Notes under the pieces: generated by a model | Told to the model about the DNA's origin: nothing | What the model saw: the letters and a program-made list of their open reading frames with translations, nothing else | The model's database searches: none | Position numbers and translations under genes: made by a program | Assembly: GCF_000238275.3 (NCBI RefSeq) | Contig: NZ_AHCF03000002.1 | Location: 248,001 to 312,000, forward strand | Direction: 5' to 3' | Source of the DNA: Pseudoalteromonas undina | GTDB lineage: Bacteria > Pseudomonadota > Gammaproteobacteria > Enterobacterales > Alteromonadaceae | Length of the DNA stretch: 64,000 nucleotides | Part shown: piece by piece, positions 44,032-54,640 of the stretch | Position numbering within the stretch: the first letter of the stretch is position 1 | How the letters are laid out: each line of letters starts with the position of its first letter

Positions 44032-44874
44032 TTATTCTTGTTCTCGATGGCGAATTTTTACATTAGGATGACTCATTGCAAAGCTTTCACCTATAGTTTG
44101 CGCTAAATAAACTGAGCGGTGTTGCCCTCCGGTACAGCCAATAGCTATGGTCAAATAGCTGCGGTTATTTCTTTCTAAATGAGGCAGCCATGTTTGCACG
44201 AATGTTTGAATTTGCCATGTAAATTTTTGTACTATGCTGTGGCTGGCTAGGTAGTCTTTTACTGGTTGATCTAACCCTGTGAGTGGCTTAAGTTCAGGCT
44301 CCCAATGCGGGTTTGGTAAAAAGCGAGCGTCAAATACATAATCTGCTTCTTTGGGTATACCGTGCTTAAAACCAAATGACTCAAAGGTAATGATCAGTTG
44401 TTTGTCTTTTTTACCGAGTATTTTTTCACGAATAGATTCAGCCAGCTGATGCACACTTAAATCCGTAGTATCAATCATATAATCGGCACGGTTAATGAGT
44501 ACATCAAGGAGTTGTTTTTCTTTTTTTATTGCTAAATCAAGTGGCAGTGAGTCAATCGAAAGAGGATGAAGACGCCGTGTTTCTGAAAAGCGTTTAATTA
44601 AGGTTTGATCGTCACTGTCTAAATAAAACACCGTTGGCTTAGTAAAACCAGGTAAATATTCAATGATTTCATTAAACTGTTGCTGCTCTTTAGGTAAATT
44701 ACGCACATCAACACTTACGGCTATTTTGTTGTAGCTGTCGGAAACACTACGAACAAGAGATGGCAATAAATTTAAAGGAATATTATCTACACAATAATAA
44801 CCTAAATCCTCAACAACACGCAGCGCAACAGATTTACCAGAACCTGAGCGACCACTTATAATTATTAATTCCAT
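44032..44874 (-). CDS. rapZ: RNase adapter protein RapZ
   Basis: A 280-residue P-loop protein. Walker A is GRSGSGKS at 8-15, and the family blocks are YYCVDNIPLNLLPSL, FESFGFKHGIPKEADYVFDARFLPNPHW and the C-terminal AIGCTGGQHRSVYLAQTIG. In E. coli it guides RNase E to the GlmZ small RNA to control glucosamine-6-phosphate supply. GlmZ itself is not in the window. It lies between ptsN and ptsO. Confidence 0.96.
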   Translation of the reverse strand: MELIIISGRSGSGKSVALRVVEDLGYYCVDNIPLNLLPSLVRSVSDSYNKIAVSVDVRNLPKEQQQFNEIIEYLPGFTKPTVFYLDSDDQTLIKRFSETRRLHPLSIDSLPLDLAIKKEKQLLDVLINRADYMIDTTDLSVHQLAESIREKILGKKDKQLIITFESFGFKHGIPKEADYVFDARFLPNPHWEPELKPLTGLDQPVKDYLASHSIVQKFTWQIQTFVQTWLPHLERNNRSYLTIAIGCTGGQHRSVYLAQTIGESFAMSHPNVKIRHREQE

Positions 44875-44893
44875 TTATCACCCTTAATTGTTA

Positions 44894-45346
44894 CTACGGT
44901 TGACTTACAATTACTTGATACAGCTCATTGTCGGATTTTGCCGCTCGTAATTGCTTACAAAATTCTTTATCGTTGAGCTTTTCTGCTATAGTGGCTAAGG
45001 TTTTTAAATGCTGCTTATTGTCACCATCAGGTACAATTAAGGCAACAAAAATATCGACCGGTCTGTTATCTATCGCATCAAAATTAATAGCCGTTTCGCT
45101 CACTAATATAAGTGCAAGAGGCTCTTGTACACCACTCATACGACCATGTGGAATTGCAATTCCTCGACCTATACCTGTACTCCCTAGTTTTTCTCTGGCG
45201 GTTAACGCGTTAAGAATATCTTGTTGTGTTAAATAGGGCAGTTTATTGTGAGCCAATTCACTGATAAATTCTAAAATTCTTTTTTTACTATTAAAAAGGA
45301 CCGCAGCTTTACTGCAGTCCTGACAGATAAGTGAGCTTAATTTCAT
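44894..45346 (-). CDS. ptsN: PTS IIA-like nitrogen regulatory protein PtsN
   Basis: A 150-residue EIIA-Ntr. The phosphorylated residue is His67 in GIGRGIAIPHGRM. LTAREKLGSTGIG and VDIFVALIVPDGDNKQHLKTLA are typical. It regulates potassium transport and nitrogen or envelope responses in other bacteria rather than sugar uptake. The ATG at 45346 follows the hpf stop by 4 bp; the longer frame (TTG at 45364) would overlap hpf. Confidence 0.94.
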   Translation of the reverse strand: MKLSSLICQDCSKAAVLFNSKKRILEFISELAHNKLPYLTQQDILNALTAREKLGSTGIGRGIAIPHGRMSGVQEPLALILVSETAINFDAIDNRPVDIFVALIVPDGDNKQHLKTLATIAEKLNDKEFCKQLRAAKSDNELYQVIVSQP

Positions 45347-45350
45347 AGTG

Positions 45351-45638
45351 TTAGTGTCGAGCAAGTTTCTCTTTGTGTTTAATTACTTGACGATCTAGCT
45401 TGTCAATCAGCGAGTCTATAGCGGCATACATATCTTGGTGTTCAGTAGAAGCAAAAATCTCAGCGCCACTAACATGAACGGTTGCTTCGGCTTTTTGGTT
45501 TAGTTTTTCTACATCGAGAATAACGTGCACATTCGTTATGTGATCAGTGTGCCTCTGTAACTTCGAAAATTTACTATTTACGTAGTCTCTAAGCGAGTCG
45601 GTAATATCTACATGGCGACCAGTTAAATTCAGTTGCAT
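45351..45638 (-). CDS. hpf: Ribosome hibernation promoting factor HPF (short form)
   Basis: A 95-residue protein that binds the 30S subunit in resting cells and promotes 100S dimers with RMF. It begins MQLNLTGRHVDITDSLRDYVNSKFSKLQRH and contains ATVHVSGAEIFASTEHQDMYAAIDSLIDKLDRQVIKHK, matching short HPF rather than the long form. The ATG at 45638 is 9 bp from AGAGG; an ATG two codons earlier is possible. It sits between rpoN and ptsN. Confidence 0.94.
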   Translation of the reverse strand: MQLNLTGRHVDITDSLRDYVNSKFSKLQRHTDHITNVHVILDVEKLNQKAEATVHVSGAEIFASTEHQDMYAAIDSLIDKLDRQVIKHKEKLARH

Positions 45639-45664
45639 AAACATTTTCCTCTTTGTTGTACGCC

Positions 45665-47164
45665 TTAAATCAAACTTTTACGTTGATTAGACGGGGGAAT
45701 AGCTAGAGATTCGCGATACTTTGCAATAGTTCTCCTTGCTACTTTAATTCCTTGCTCAGCCAATATATCTGCAATTTTACTATCACTCAATGGTTTAGCT
45801 GAGTTTTCTGCAGCGATTAATTTTTTAATTAATGCGCGTATTGCTGTAGATGAACATTCGCCACCATTTTCAGTGCTTACATGGCTTGAAAAGAAATATT
45901 TAAGCTCAAAAATACCGCGTGGTGTGTGCATGTATTTTTGCGTAGTAACACGTGAAATAGTCGATTCGTGCATTTCTACCATTTCGGCCACGTCATTAAG
46001 TACCATAGGCTTCATCGCCTCAGGACCATGTTCAAAAAAGGCCTGTTGTTGCTGCACAATACAGTTAGTTACTTTAAGCAGTGTGTCGTTTCTACTTTCT
46101 AAGCTTTTTATAAACCATTTAGCTTCTTGTAAGTGTGAGCGAATAAACTGGCTATCGCCGCTTGATTTAACCGTACGCGACATAGCTGCATATTGGCTGT
46201 TTACCCTAATTTTAGGCATACTATCTGGGTTTAGTTCAACCACCCAACGGCCTTTTACTTTTTTAACCGACACATCAGGAATAACGTACTCAGACTCTTC
46301 TCTAACAATAGTGTCAGCGGGTTTTGGACTCAGCGTGTGAATTAACGTCATGACCTCTTTAAGCTCATCTTCTTTAAGCTTAGTTTTTTTCATTAATGTG
46401 CGATAATCACGCGCAGCCAGTAAGTCAATGTGATCAGTTAAGATCATTTTTGTTTCGCTTAAAAAAGGCGTGTCTTGATCAAACTGATTCAATTGAATAC
46501 ACAAACACTCTTGTAAACTACGCGCGGCTATTCCTACCGGATCAAATAACTGAATACGCTTTAATACGGCTTCTATTTCATCAAGTTCAACTTCATCTTC
46601 TATGTCGTTTTCTTGATTAAAACTTTCTAATATTTCTTCACAGCTAAGGGTTAAAATACCAGAATCGTCCACGGCTTCTACGATTGCAATCGCGATGGCT
46701 TCATCAGTAGGGCTAAACGGTGTCAGTTGCAATTGCCACATTAAATATTCATGTAGCGTTTCAGTTGAAGAGCCTTGATAAATTGATTCATCTTCAGGCA
46801 TTGGTCCTGATGAAGAGGCCGGTGCTGCGCTCATGTATTCATCCCATGTAACATCCATTGCCATATCATCGCTAATGGTGTCTTTGGTCATGGCTTCGCC
46901 GCTATCTTGCTCATATTCGCTAGGTTTTTCATCAGCTGAAGCACTTAGCGTTGATTCATCGGTATCGGCTTTTTGTTCGTTTTTACCCGCAGCATCTTCA
47001 CTGTAATCTTGTTCTTCAACTTCAAGCAAGGGATTACTATCGAGTGCTTCTTGAATTTCTTGCTGGAGATCCAATGTACTGAGCTGCAATAAGCGAATTG
47101 CTTGTTGCAACTGTGGAGTCATTGTAAGTTGCTGGCCCATGCGCAGCTGTAATGATTGCCTCAT
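45665..47164 (-). CDS. rpoN: RNA polymerase sigma-54 factor
   Basis: A 499-residue sigma factor. Region I is the Gln/Leu-rich activator-binding start ([33 protein letters not shown]), region II is a long acidic linker, then the core-binding and HTH parts. The RpoN box is [12 protein letters not shown] near the C-terminus, contacting the -24 element. It lies between lptB and hpf, as in E. coli. The window also has a likely sigma-54 promoter before pspA. Confidence 0.97.
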   Translation of the reverse strand: MRQSLQLRMGQQLTMTPQLQQAIRLLQLSTLDLQQEIQEALDSNPLLEVEEQDYSEDAAGKNEQKADTDESTLSASADEKPSEYEQDSGEAMTKDTISDDMAMDVTWDEYMSAAPASSSGPMPEDESIYQGSSTETLHEYLMWQLQLTPFSPTDEAIAIAIVEAVDDSGILTLSCEEILESFNQENDIEDEVELDEIEAVLKRIQLFDPVGIAARSLQECLCIQLNQFDQDTPFLSETKMILTDHIDLLAARDYRTLMKKTKLKEDELKEVMTLIHTLSPKPADTIVREESEYVIPDVSVKKVKGRWVVELNPDSMPKIRVNSQYAAMSRTVKSSGDSQFIRSHLQEAKWFIKSLESRNDTLLKVTNCIVQQQQAFFEHGPEAMKPMVLNDVAEMVEMHESTISRVTTQKYMHTPRGIFELKYFFSSHVSTENGGECSSTAIRALIKKLIAAENSAKPLSDSKIADILAEQGIKVARRTIAKYRESLAIPPSNQRKSLI

Positions 47165-47233
47165 TTATCTCTAACAATCCTTTTAAATTAGTATGATTAA
47201 TCTTAGCAGATGCTTAGTGGAATAACACACATA

Positions 47234-47959
47234 TTAGAGCTTGAACTGCTCGCCCAAATAAACATCGCGTACTGTTTTATCGTTTAATACATATTCTGGA
47301 GTGCCTGATGCAATTAACTCCCCATGAGAAACTATGTAGGCTTTTTCACAAACATCAAGTGTTTCGCGGACGTTGTGATCTGTGATCAATACGCCAATTC
47401 CTCGGTTTTTAAGGTGCTCTATAATCTTTTTAATATCTAATACAGAGATAGGATCAACCCCTGCAAAGGGTTCGTCTAGTAGTATAAATTTAGGATTTGC
47501 TGCTAATGCTCGCGCAATTTCAACACGGCGACGCTCACCACCTGACAGAGCCATACCTTGGCTGTCACGAATATGCTGAATACTAAATTCATCAAGTAAA
47601 TTATTTAAGGTATCTTCACGTTGTTGCTTATTGAGCCCTTTACGTGTTTCTAATATAGCCATTAAGTTTTGATAAACCGTCAGCTTTCTAAAAATAGATG
47701 ATTCTTGTGGTAAATATCCTATCCCTAGGCGAGCTCGACTGTGCATTGGTAATAAAGTGATATCTTGATCATCGATTGATATTTTACCTTTATCGCTAGG
47801 TACAAGGCCTACAATCATGTAAAAGGTCGTAGTTTTACCTGCGCCATTGGGGCCAAGTAAGCCGACAATGCTGCCAGCTTCAACTTCTAGGCCAACGTTT
47901 TTCACCACTTCACGGCCTTTATAGCTTTTTGCTAGTAGCTCTGCTTTTAATGTGCTCAT
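47234..47959 (-). CDS. lptB: LPS export ABC transporter ATP-binding protein LptB
   Basis: A 241-residue cytoplasmic ATPase powering extraction of LPS from the inner membrane. Walker A is GPNGAGKTT, the Q-loop is in YLPQESSIF, the signature is LSGGERRR and Walker B is [13 protein letters not shown], with TDHN as the H-loop. The ATG overlaps the lptA stop by 4 bp. The LptF/LptG membrane partners are outside the window. Confidence 0.97.
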   Translation of the reverse strand: MSTLKAELLAKSYKGREVVKNVGLEVEAGSIVGLLGPNGAGKTTTFYMIVGLVPSDKGKISIDDQDITLLPMHSRARLGIGYLPQESSIFRKLTVYQNLMAILETRKGLNKQQREDTLNNLLDEFSIQHIRDSQGMALSGGERRRVEIARALAANPKFILLDEPFAGVDPISVLDIKKIIEHLKNRGIGVLITDHNVRETLDVCEKAYIVSHGELIASGTPEYVLNDKTVRDVYLGEQFKL

Positions 47960-48495
47960 GGTTGGCCTTTATCGTCTTCTTTTTTGTTTTCAACAGGCAC
48001 TAAAATAGTGTGTACACGGTCTGTTGAGTTTTCGTCTTTTTCTGCGCTAATTAACTGCTGCTCTATATCGTAGGTGATACTTTTAGCAGTTATTTTTTGA
48101 CCTGCTTGAGCAATACTGGCATCGCCGATTAAGGTTAAAAAACGTTGCGAAACATCGTAACGCACTTCATTCGCACTGGCACTCATGATGGTGCCATCTG
48201 CTTGTGTTTCTTCAAAATATGCAGGGCTGCCTGTGGCAATTAATAATTGCTTGTTATCGCCTAAGTCATCGCGTTTATGCACTTCTAAACGGTCAGCTGT
48301 GATACGGCGATTACCATGAATAATTTCAACATTTTTCTCAAAAATGCCCACGTTTTCTTTTAATTGACCTTCCTGCCTGTCAGCACTAATTGAGATTTGA
48401 TTAGCCGCAGGGGCTTCAGTGGTTTCCTCTGCATGGCTATGAAATGCAATCAGTAATGAAGGAACAATTAGAATTTTAAATAGGTTATTGGTCAT
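47956..48495 (-). CDS. lptA: LPS transport periplasmic protein LptA
   Basis: A 179-residue periplasmic bridge protein with a signal peptide ([15 protein letters not shown]) and the OstA-like jellyroll: [43 protein letters not shown] and later repeat strands. Oligomers of LptA carry LPS to the outer membrane. It overlaps lptC by 11 bp and lptB by 4 bp. The C-terminus has an extra acidic/basic tail ([10 protein letters not shown]). Confidence 0.93.
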   Translation of the reverse strand: MTNNLFKILIVPSLLIAFHSHAEETTEAPAANQISISADRQEGQLKENVGIFEKNVEIIHGNRRITADRLEVHKRDDLGDNKQLLIATGSPAYFEETQADGTIMSASANEVRYDVSQRFLTLIGDASIAQAGQKITAKSITYDIEQQLISAEKDENSTDRVHTILVPVENKKEDDKGQP

Positions 48496-49039
48496 AATAT
48501 AGGGTTCGCGTATGGTTAATAAGTTTAATCACTTCGGTTTTTAAATCGGCCTCAAGGCCTTTGCCTGTGATTTTTAAATTAGGTCCTGTAATAACGACAG
48601 GCTGCTCTGACTGCATAGTGAGTAGTTTTATATCTACATTGATGCTATCGGCTGTGATCGTATCGATCATGGCGTTATCGGCTAAATTTAGCGCTTTTAC
48701 ATTGCCCTCTAATACGAGTTGACGATCGTCGTAGAGGGTGGCCTCATCAGCGTTAATACGCCATGTTTGCTGCTCGTTGTATAACGTAAATATAGGTTTT
48801 TCAAAAAAGGTAAAACCAAGTTGTTGGTATAACTCCATTTTTACCGCAGTTACTTTGTGGCTTATTTTACCTTGCTCATTATAAGCGGTTTGTTTTAGCT
48901 CAATCGCAGTGTAATCAGGCTTAGCAATAGTTTGAGTTTGTTCATCCGCAATAATATCTACCTGAGAAAAATAAGGATACCAAAGCCAAACCATACAGCT
49001 TATGAATAAGATGCTCAGTATAATGCGAGCTACATTCAT
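48485..49039 (-). CDS. lptC: LPS export protein LptC
   Basis: A 184-residue single-pass inner-membrane protein (ILSILFISCMVWLWYPYF) with a periplasmic OstA-type fold (TAIELKQTAYNEQGKISHKVTAVKMELY, LEGNVKALN). It hands LPS from LptBFG to LptA. It overlaps kdsC upstream by 4 bp (ATGA) and lptA downstream, so the Lpt proteins are made in coupled fashion. Confidence 0.92.
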   Translation of the reverse strand: MNVARIILSILFISCMVWLWYPYFSQVDIIADEQTQTIAKPDYTAIELKQTAYNEQGKISHKVTAVKMELYQQLGFTFFEKPIFTLYNEQQTWRINADEATLYDDRQLVLEGNVKALNLADNAMIDTITADSINVDIKLLTMQSEQPVVITGPNLKITGKGLEADLKTEVIKLINHTRTLYYDQ

Positions 49040-49587
49040 GAACTGGTTCCTTGGCTAGTAAGTGGCTTATTGTTTTCAAGCATCAGTAAATCTGTTAACT
49101 CTCTTACTGCGCCAAAGCCGCCTGGCAACTGAGTGACATAATGCGATAAACGTTTAATCAGTGGGTGGGCGTCGTTTACGGCTACTGCAAACCCGACTTT
49201 TTCCATCACTGGCATGTCAGGGCCATCGTCACCAATGTAAGCTATTTGCTCATCGCTGAGCGCTAATTTTTGTTTTAATTCTTGATAGGCAATGAGTTTG
49301 TCTTCTTGGCCTTGGTATATATGTTGTACGGTTAAATTGCTCATACGTTGTTGAACTATTTTTGAGTGACGACCTGTGATCACGGCAACTTCAAAACCAC
49401 TATTAATAAGGGCTTTAATGCCAAACCCGTCTTTGGTATTAAAGGCTTTGAGCTCTTCACCTTGGTTGCCAAGATAAATGCGCCCATCAGAAAACACACC
49501 ATCAATATCGCAAATTAATAATTTTATTTTTTTTGCGCGCGCTTTTGCATCATCACTTAACGGCTGATAAAGATCTTCAAACTGCAT
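49036..49587 (-). CDS. kdsC: 3-deoxy-manno-octulosonate-8-phosphatase KdsC
   Basis: A 183-residue HAD phosphatase releasing Kdo from Kdo-8-phosphate. The catalytic Asp pair lies in LLICDIDGVFSDG (residues 27 and 29), with ITGRHS and YIGDDGPDMPVM as the later motifs. HAD C0-type proteins of this kind form tetramers. It begins immediately after kdsD in the operon. Confidence 0.95.
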   Translation of the reverse strand: MQFEDLYQPLSDDAKARAKKIKLLICDIDGVFSDGRIYLGNQGEELKAFNTKDGFGIKALINSGFEVAVITGRHSKIVQQRMSNLTVQHIYQGQEDKLIAYQELKQKLALSDEQIAYIGDDGPDMPVMEKVGFAVAVNDAHPLIKRLSHYVTQLPGGFGAVRELTDLLMLENNKPLTSQGTSS

Positions 49588-50559
49588 TTATAGCACCCCC
49601 GCTTTTAGTAAGTCTTGCATATTTAGTGCGCCAATGGGCTGATTATGCTCATTAATCACAATTAAACCATTAATACGTTTTTGTTCCATAATGTTCAGTG
49701 CTTCAGCCGCGAGTATGTCTTGTGTGGCTGTTGTACATGACTTTGTCATCACAACATTAATTTCTGTGCTGTGTATATCAATACGTTGCTCTAAAATACG
49801 GCGTAAATCACCATCGGTAAACAACCCCGATAATTGCTGATTACTATTTATAATAGCGGTCATGCCAAGCCCTTTGGCTGACATTTCAATTAAGGCGTCT
49901 TTAATGGTTTGCGTTTCATTAATAATAGGCGTGTGAATACCGCTGTGCATTACATCTTTTAAGGTTAAGAGTAAGCGTTTGCCTAAACTGCCACCTGGAT
50001 GCGACAGTGCAAAATCATCAGCGGTAAAACCACGGGCTTCTAATAATGCTACCGCCATAGCATCGCCCATAGCGAGTGTTGCTGTGGTACTTGCTGTTGG
50101 CGCTAAGCCTAATGAGCAGGCTTCTTGTTCAACTTTAATACACACATGCACATTTGCCAATGTTGCCATGGTTGACGTTTCGTTGCCTGTCATAGCAATC
50201 ATTTTTGCGCCAATGCGTTTTAATACCGGAATAATATTAAGCACTTCACTGGTTTCGCCAGAGTTAGATATAAGCATAACCACATCATTTGATGTAATCA
50301 TACCTAAATCGCCATGACTCGCTTCACCAGGATGTACAAAAAATGCGGGGCTACCAGTACTCGCTAAAGTGGCTGCTATTTTATTACCGATATGGCCCGA
50401 CTTACCCATGCCAATAACAATAATACGGCCTGAGCAGTCGTACATTAATTGGCACGCTTGATCAAAGCTTTCATTAACGTATTGTGCGATATCGCTGAGT
50501 GCTTGACGTTCTATATCAAGGACGCGCAAGCCTTGTTGAATAAAATTTAGCGTTGCCAT
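49588..50559 (-). CDS. kdsD: Arabinose-5-phosphate isomerase KdsD
   Basis: A 323-residue enzyme making arabinose 5-phosphate from ribulose 5-phosphate, the first step of Kdo synthesis. An N-terminal SIS domain (IVIGMGKSGHIGNKIAATLASTGSPAFFVHPGEASHGDLG, LISNSGETSEV) precedes two CBS domains (VMHSGIHTPIIN; KRINGLIVINEHNQPIGALNMQDLLKAG). It lies between yrbG and kdsC. Confidence 0.96.
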   Translation of the reverse strand: MATLNFIQQGLRVLDIERQALSDIAQYVNESFDQACQLMYDCSGRIIVIGMGKSGHIGNKIAATLASTGSPAFFVHPGEASHGDLGMITSNDVVMLISNSGETSEVLNIIPVLKRIGAKMIAMTGNETSTMATLANVHVCIKVEQEACSLGLAPTASTTATLAMGDAMAVALLEARGFTADDFALSHPGGSLGKRLLLTLKDVMHSGIHTPIINETQTIKDALIEMSAKGLGMTAIINSNQQLSGLFTDGDLRRILEQRIDIHSTEINVVMTKSCTTATQDILAAEALNIMEQKRINGLIVINEHNQPIGALNMQDLLKAGVL

Positions 50560-50562
50560 GGA

Positions 50563-51531
50563 TCACCCTACTTGACTAAAAATATAACCTTGGTAAATCA
50601 TAAATGCGACGATGAGTACGCCACCTTCTAGTCTATTGATACGTCTTTGACCTCTAAAGTTCAATGACATAGCAATAAGTGCCAAGGTTGCACCGATCAT
50701 AATTAAAACATCACGGTTAGCTACTGATGCGTCAATAACTGATGGGTTAATTAATCCTGCCAGCGGTAACACCGCGAGAATATTAAAAATATTTGAGCCA
50801 ACAATGTTACCCAGTGCTAGATCATCTTCATTTTTAAGAACACCCGCAATGGAAGCTGCAAGTTCAGGTAAGCTGGTGCCTATGGCTATTATGGTTAAAC
50901 CAATTACTAAGTCGCTTAAGCCAAAATATTTTGCAATATCAACGGCTGAGCCAACTAAAAAGTGTGAGCTAACAGGAAGTAAAATCATTCCGATGACTAA
51001 CCAAAAAACGGCTTTTTTGGTTGGGACATTATCAGGTACTTCATCACAGGCTTCGCTAACAAAGGGATCGTCTTGGTTTTTTGCTCGCAGTGATACAAAA
51101 ATAAGTCCACCAATAAAAACAACAAAACCAAAGAGTAAGGCTGCGCCTTCAAAAAACGAAAAGTAGTTATCTGAAAAAATATACCAAGTAGCGATAGACA
51201 CCAATAATACCAGTGGAATTTCTCGTTTTAATGTACTTGAAGAGACTGAAAGCGGTCTTAAAAGCGCTGTAATACCTAATACTAATAATATGTTAGTGAT
51301 GTTTGAACCAACTGCATTACCTACGGCTGTATCGGTTTTATTTGCCAAAGCAGCCGAAGCGGATACCATCATTTCAGGGGCCGATGAGCCCATAGCTACC
51401 ACGGTTAAACCTACAATTAATGTTGGTACGCCAAAGTTTTTAGCCAGTGCCGCCGCACCATAAACAAACCTGTCCGCACTCCATACGAGAGCCGCAAAAC
51501 CGAGAATTAAAATGACAAACGAGGTAACCAT
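50563..51531 (-). CDS. yrbG: CaCA-family sodium/calcium antiporter YrbG
   Basis: A 322-residue membrane protein with about ten helices and two inverted alpha repeats: GLTVVAMGSSAPEMMVSASAAL and GLTIIAIGTSLPELAASIAGVL, each with the ion-binding Glu and followed by GNxVGSNIxNIL. An acidic loop separates the halves (DDPFVSEACDEVPDN). It is first gene of the kds-lpt-rpoN operon and divergent from mlaF, the same layout as E. coli. Confidence 0.95.
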   Translation of the reverse strand: MVTSFVILILGFAALVWSADRFVYGAAALAKNFGVPTLIVGLTVVAMGSSAPEMMVSASAALANKTDTAVGNAVGSNITNILLVLGITALLRPLSVSSSTLKREIPLVLLVSIATWYIFSDNYFSFFEGAALLFGFVVFIGGLIFVSLRAKNQDDPFVSEACDEVPDNVPTKKAVFWLVIGMILLPVSSHFLVGSAVDIAKYFGLSDLVIGLTIIAIGTSLPELAASIAGVLKNEDDLALGNIVGSNIFNILAVLPLAGLINPSVIDASVANRDVLIMIGATLALIAMSLNFRGQRRINRLEGGVLIVAFMIYQGYIFSQVG

Positions 51532-51796
51532 TGTGATAAGCCAGTTAGTGTAAATTCAGATAGCGCGAATAGTAACAAAAGCCACCATAAAAGTATAAGT
51601 AAAAGAGTAAGCTGTAATACATTAGGCGGTTATTAAAATAATTATTTAATGGGTTAACTTGCTTGTTTAAGCATCGGTTAAGTCAATTTGTCGCAGTCTT
51701 ATAGCTGTTTTTACGTGGCTATTACAAAATCTTACGAATTGTTTTTTCCATCTTGACCAAAAAACCCTTAAAATAGAAATATGAGAGAATATTGTT

Positions 51797-52612
51797 ATGG
51801 AGAGCGACTTGTCGCAATCAATAGTAGAAGTAAAGGATGTTACCTTTTCTAGAGGCGATAGGGTCATATACAAAAATATGAGCTTTGATGTCCCAGAAGG
51901 TAAAATTACTGCCATTATGGGGCCAAGCGGAATTGGCAAAACCACGATGCTGCGCTTAATTGGTGGCCAGCTCAAACCCGACTCCGGTGATATTTTATTT
52001 AAAAAAGACAGCATAGTCGCCATGTCCCGTAAAGAGCTCTACGCGGCACGTAAACGTATGAGTATGTTATTTCAAAGCGGTGCTTTATTTACCGATATGT
52101 CGGTATTCGACAATATCGCATTTCCTATCCGCGAGCATACACAACTCAGTGAAGACTTAATCCGTTTAGTGGTTTTAATGAAACTACAAGCAGTTGGCTT
52201 ACGTGGTGCTAAAGATTTAATGCCTTCAGAGTTATCTGGTGGTATGGCACGTCGCGCAGCCTTGGCTCGCTCTATAGCGCTTGATCCTGAGCTAATTATG
52301 TATGATGAGCCTTTTGCAGGACAAGATCCCATTTCAATGGGAGTGTTGGTTAAGCTTATTAAATCTTTAAATGAAGTACTTGGTTTATCTTCTTTAATTG
52401 TTACGCACGATGTGAGTGAAGTAATGAGCATTGCCGACCACGTTATTATTATTGCCGATCAAGGTGTGATTGGTAGCGGCACGCCAGATGAGATGCGTCA
52501 GCACGAATCACCACTTGTGCAACAATTTTTAAAAGGATTATCAGATGGGCCTGTACCATTTCATTATCCAGCACAAACCTATGCAGATGAACTGTTAGGA
52601 GAGTCGCAGTAA
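51797..52612 (+). CDS. mlaF: Mla phospholipid transport ATP-binding protein MlaF
   Basis: A 271-residue ATPase of the MlaFEDB complex, which moves phospholipids between the outer and inner membranes to keep outer-membrane asymmetry. Walker A is GPSGIGKTT, the signature is [14 protein letters not shown], and Walker B is [13 protein letters not shown] followed by VTHD. The last base of its TAA is shared with the mlaE ATG. The 265-bp divergent region before it holds a TTGACC box (51756-51761) but no clear -10. Confidence 0.96.
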   Translation: MESDLSQSIVEVKDVTFSRGDRVIYKNMSFDVPEGKITAIMGPSGIGKTTMLRLIGGQLKPDSGDILFKKDSIVAMSRKELYAARKRMSMLFQSGALFTDMSVFDNIAFPIREHTQLSEDLIRLVVLMKLQAVGLRGAKDLMPSELSGGMARRAALARSIALDPELIMYDEPFAGQDPISMGVLVKLIKSLNEVLGLSSLIVTHDVSEVMSIADHVIIIADQGVIGSGTPDEMRQHESPLVQQFLKGLSDGPVPFHYPAQTYADELLGESQ

Positions 52613-53391
52613 TGTTGGATTTACTACAAAAAATAGGCCATAAAACGCTGGGTCGATTTGCAGCACTCGGGCGTTCAACGCAAATGTTGGCAAGTGCATT
52701 ATGGCATTTACCCAATTTAAAAAAAGGTACGCCTCTGCTGGTGCGCCAACTCTACATGGTTGGATCACAGTCATTATTGATCATTGTGGTGTCGGGATTA
52801 TTTATCGGCATGGTTTTAGCGCTGCAAGGTTATACCGTTTTAGTTGATTATGGTGCAGAAGATAGCCTAGGCCCGTTAGTAGCGCTTAGCTTGTTACGTG
52901 AGCTTGGACCGGTAGTTACTGCGTTATTATTTGCAGGCAGAGCAGGCAGTGCGTTAACCGCTGAAATCGGCTTAATGAAAGCCACCGAGCAGTTATCGTC
53001 GCTAGAGATGATGGCTATTGACCCGCTTAGACGTATTATTGCGCCGCGATTTTGGGCTGGCTTAATTAGTATGCCGTTACTGGCATTAATTTTTTCAGCG
53101 GTCGCTATTATTGGTGCTCACTTGGTGGGTGTTGATTGGCTAGGTGTTGATACCGGAAGCTTTTGGTCAATAATGCAAGCTCAGGTGTCGTTTGAAAAAG
53201 ATATACTAAACGGTTTAATTAAAAGTATCGTATTTGCGATTGTTGTCACTTGGATTGCACTTTATAAAGGGTATGACTGTGTTCCTACATCAGAAGGGAT
53301 CAGCAAGGCAACAACAGAAACAGTGGTGCATTCATCACTGGCGGTATTAGGTTTTGACTTTATTTTGACAGCGGTAATGTTTACTAGCTAA
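52612..53391 (+). CDS. mlaE: Mla transport permease MlaE
   Basis: A 259-residue permease with about five helices. Hallmarks are [72 protein letters not shown] and [22 protein letters not shown] near the end. The start overlaps mlaF by one base. It is the membrane core of the Mla transporter. Confidence 0.96.
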   Translation: MLDLLQKIGHKTLGRFAALGRSTQMLASALWHLPNLKKGTPLLVRQLYMVGSQSLLIIVVSGLFIGMVLALQGYTVLVDYGAEDSLGPLVALSLLRELGPVVTALLFAGRAGSALTAEIGLMKATEQLSSLEMMAIDPLRRIIAPRFWAGLISMPLLALIFSAVAIIGAHLVGVDWLGVDTGSFWSIMQAQVSFEKDILNGLIKSIVFAIVVTWIALYKGYDCVPTSEGISKATTETVVHSSLAVLGFDFILTAVMFTS

Positions 53392-53405
53392 TAGGGTATT
53401 AAATA

Positions 53406-53954
53406 ATGAATTCACGGAAATTAGAAATTTTAGTTGGTTTTTTTGTCGCGCTGGGTATCTTGGCATTTTCAATGCTAGCGCTTAAAGTGGCCAATTCAGG
53501 TATTAGCGGCTCAGGTGAAACCTACACATTAAACGCCAAGTTTGAAAATATAGGCTCATTAAAAACTCGCGCGCCTATTAAAGTAGGGGGAGTTGTTATT
53601 GGTCGTGTCGAGTCAATTTATGTACACCCGCAAGAGTTTTTACCTGTGGTGAACATGAGTATTGATGCGCAGTATTTATGTCGTTTTTCAGATACCAGCT
53701 CTATCTCAATTTTAACCTCGGGTATTTTAGGTGAGCAATATTTAGGTATTAACCCTGTGATCGCTTCAGATTCAGCTAAACAACGTTGTTTAGGCGAAGA
53801 TGTTGCAAACAGTGCACAAGACCAAGCTATTGATGATTTATTTGGGGTGCAAAGCAAAGCATTAGCAAGTGGCGATTCAATTACTGATACCAAATCGGCA
53901 TTGGTACTTGAAGAATTAATTGGCCAGTTCTTATTCAACCAAGGTAGTGAGTAA
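53406..53954 (+). CDS. mlaD: Mla substrate-binding MCE protein MlaD
   Basis: A 182-residue single-pass protein (ILVGFFVALGILAFSMLALKV) with one MCE domain: AKFENIGSLKTRAPIKVGGVVIGRVESI and ISILTSGILGEQYLGINP. In E. coli it forms a hexameric ring over MlaE through which lipid passes. The acidic C-terminal tail has conserved VLEELIGQFLFNQG. Confidence 0.95.
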   Translation: MNSRKLEILVGFFVALGILAFSMLALKVANSGISGSGETYTLNAKFENIGSLKTRAPIKVGGVVIGRVESIYVHPQEFLPVVNMSIDAQYLCRFSDTSSISILTSGILGEQYLGINPVIASDSAKQRCLGEDVANSAQDQAIDDLFGVQSKALASGDSITDTKSALVLEELIGQFLFNQGSE

Positions 53955-53959
53955 TTATT

Positions 53960-54640
53960 ATGTTGAAAACATTTTTAGTAAGTATTGCGCTAGTAAGTTT
54001 AATGCTATTACAAAGCGTGCAAGCAGCAGAAGTAAAATTAACTGATCCTAATAAAATGGTACGCCAAGTTGCTGACAATACCTTTGCACGAATTACCCAA
54101 GATCAACCATTAATAGTAAAAGATAAAGAACATTTACGTGTTATTGTTGAAGAAGAGTTAATGCCGTACATCGACTACAAATATGCGGCACTAAGAGTGT
54201 TAGGTAGCGAAGTGTCTAAGGTACGCGCAATTACCGACAAGGCAGAAAAAGCAAAAGCAATTGAAGATATTCAGCGTTTTATTGGTGCATTTAGAGAGTA
54301 CTTAGTTGCCACCTATGCCGGTGTATTTACCCAATACACTAACCAACAAGTTGAATTTGCTGCCGAGCAACCTTTTAAAGGTAAAGACGTGGTGGTGGTA
54401 AAAACCAAAATTGTTGAAGCGGGTAAACCTGATATAAAAATTGATTTTAAAGTACGTGAAGACCGAAGCGGTGAGTGGCGCGCTTACGACATGATTGCTG
54501 AAGGTATTAGTTTACTTGATGCAAAACAAAGTGAACTTCAGGGTATTTTACGCCAACAAGGTATTGACCATGTTAGCGGCCTATTAGAGCAAAAAAGTAA
54601 GCTGCCGGTTCAGTTTAGAGGCAGCGATACAAATGAGTAA
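53960..54640 (+). CDS. mlaC: Periplasmic phospholipid carrier MlaC
   Basis: A 226-residue soluble protein with a signal peptide (ALVSLMLLQSVQA) and the Ttg2D/MlaC fold: IVEEELMPYIDYKYAALRVLG, FIGAFREYLVATYAGVFTQYTNQQVEF and IKIDFKVREDRSGEWRAYDMIAEGISLLD. It ferries phospholipid between the outer-membrane and inner-membrane Mla complexes. The end overlaps mlaB by 8 bp. Confidence 0.95.
   Translation: MLKTFLVSIALVSLMLLQSVQAAEVKLTDPNKMVRQVADNTFARITQDQPLIVKDKEHLRVIVEEELMPYIDYKYAALRVLGSEVSKVRAITDKAEKAKAIEDIQRFIGAFREYLVATYAGVFTQYTNQQVEFAAEQPFKGKDVVVVKTKIVEAGKPDIKIDFKVREDRSGEWRAYDMIAEGISLLDAKQSELQGILRQQGIDHVSGLLEQKSKLPVQFRGSDTNE

Noticed and set aside
45873..46340. Open frame of 155 codons opposite rpoN
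   Set aside because: It lies inside rpoN on the other strand, with Cys/Ser-rich shadow composition and no independent support.
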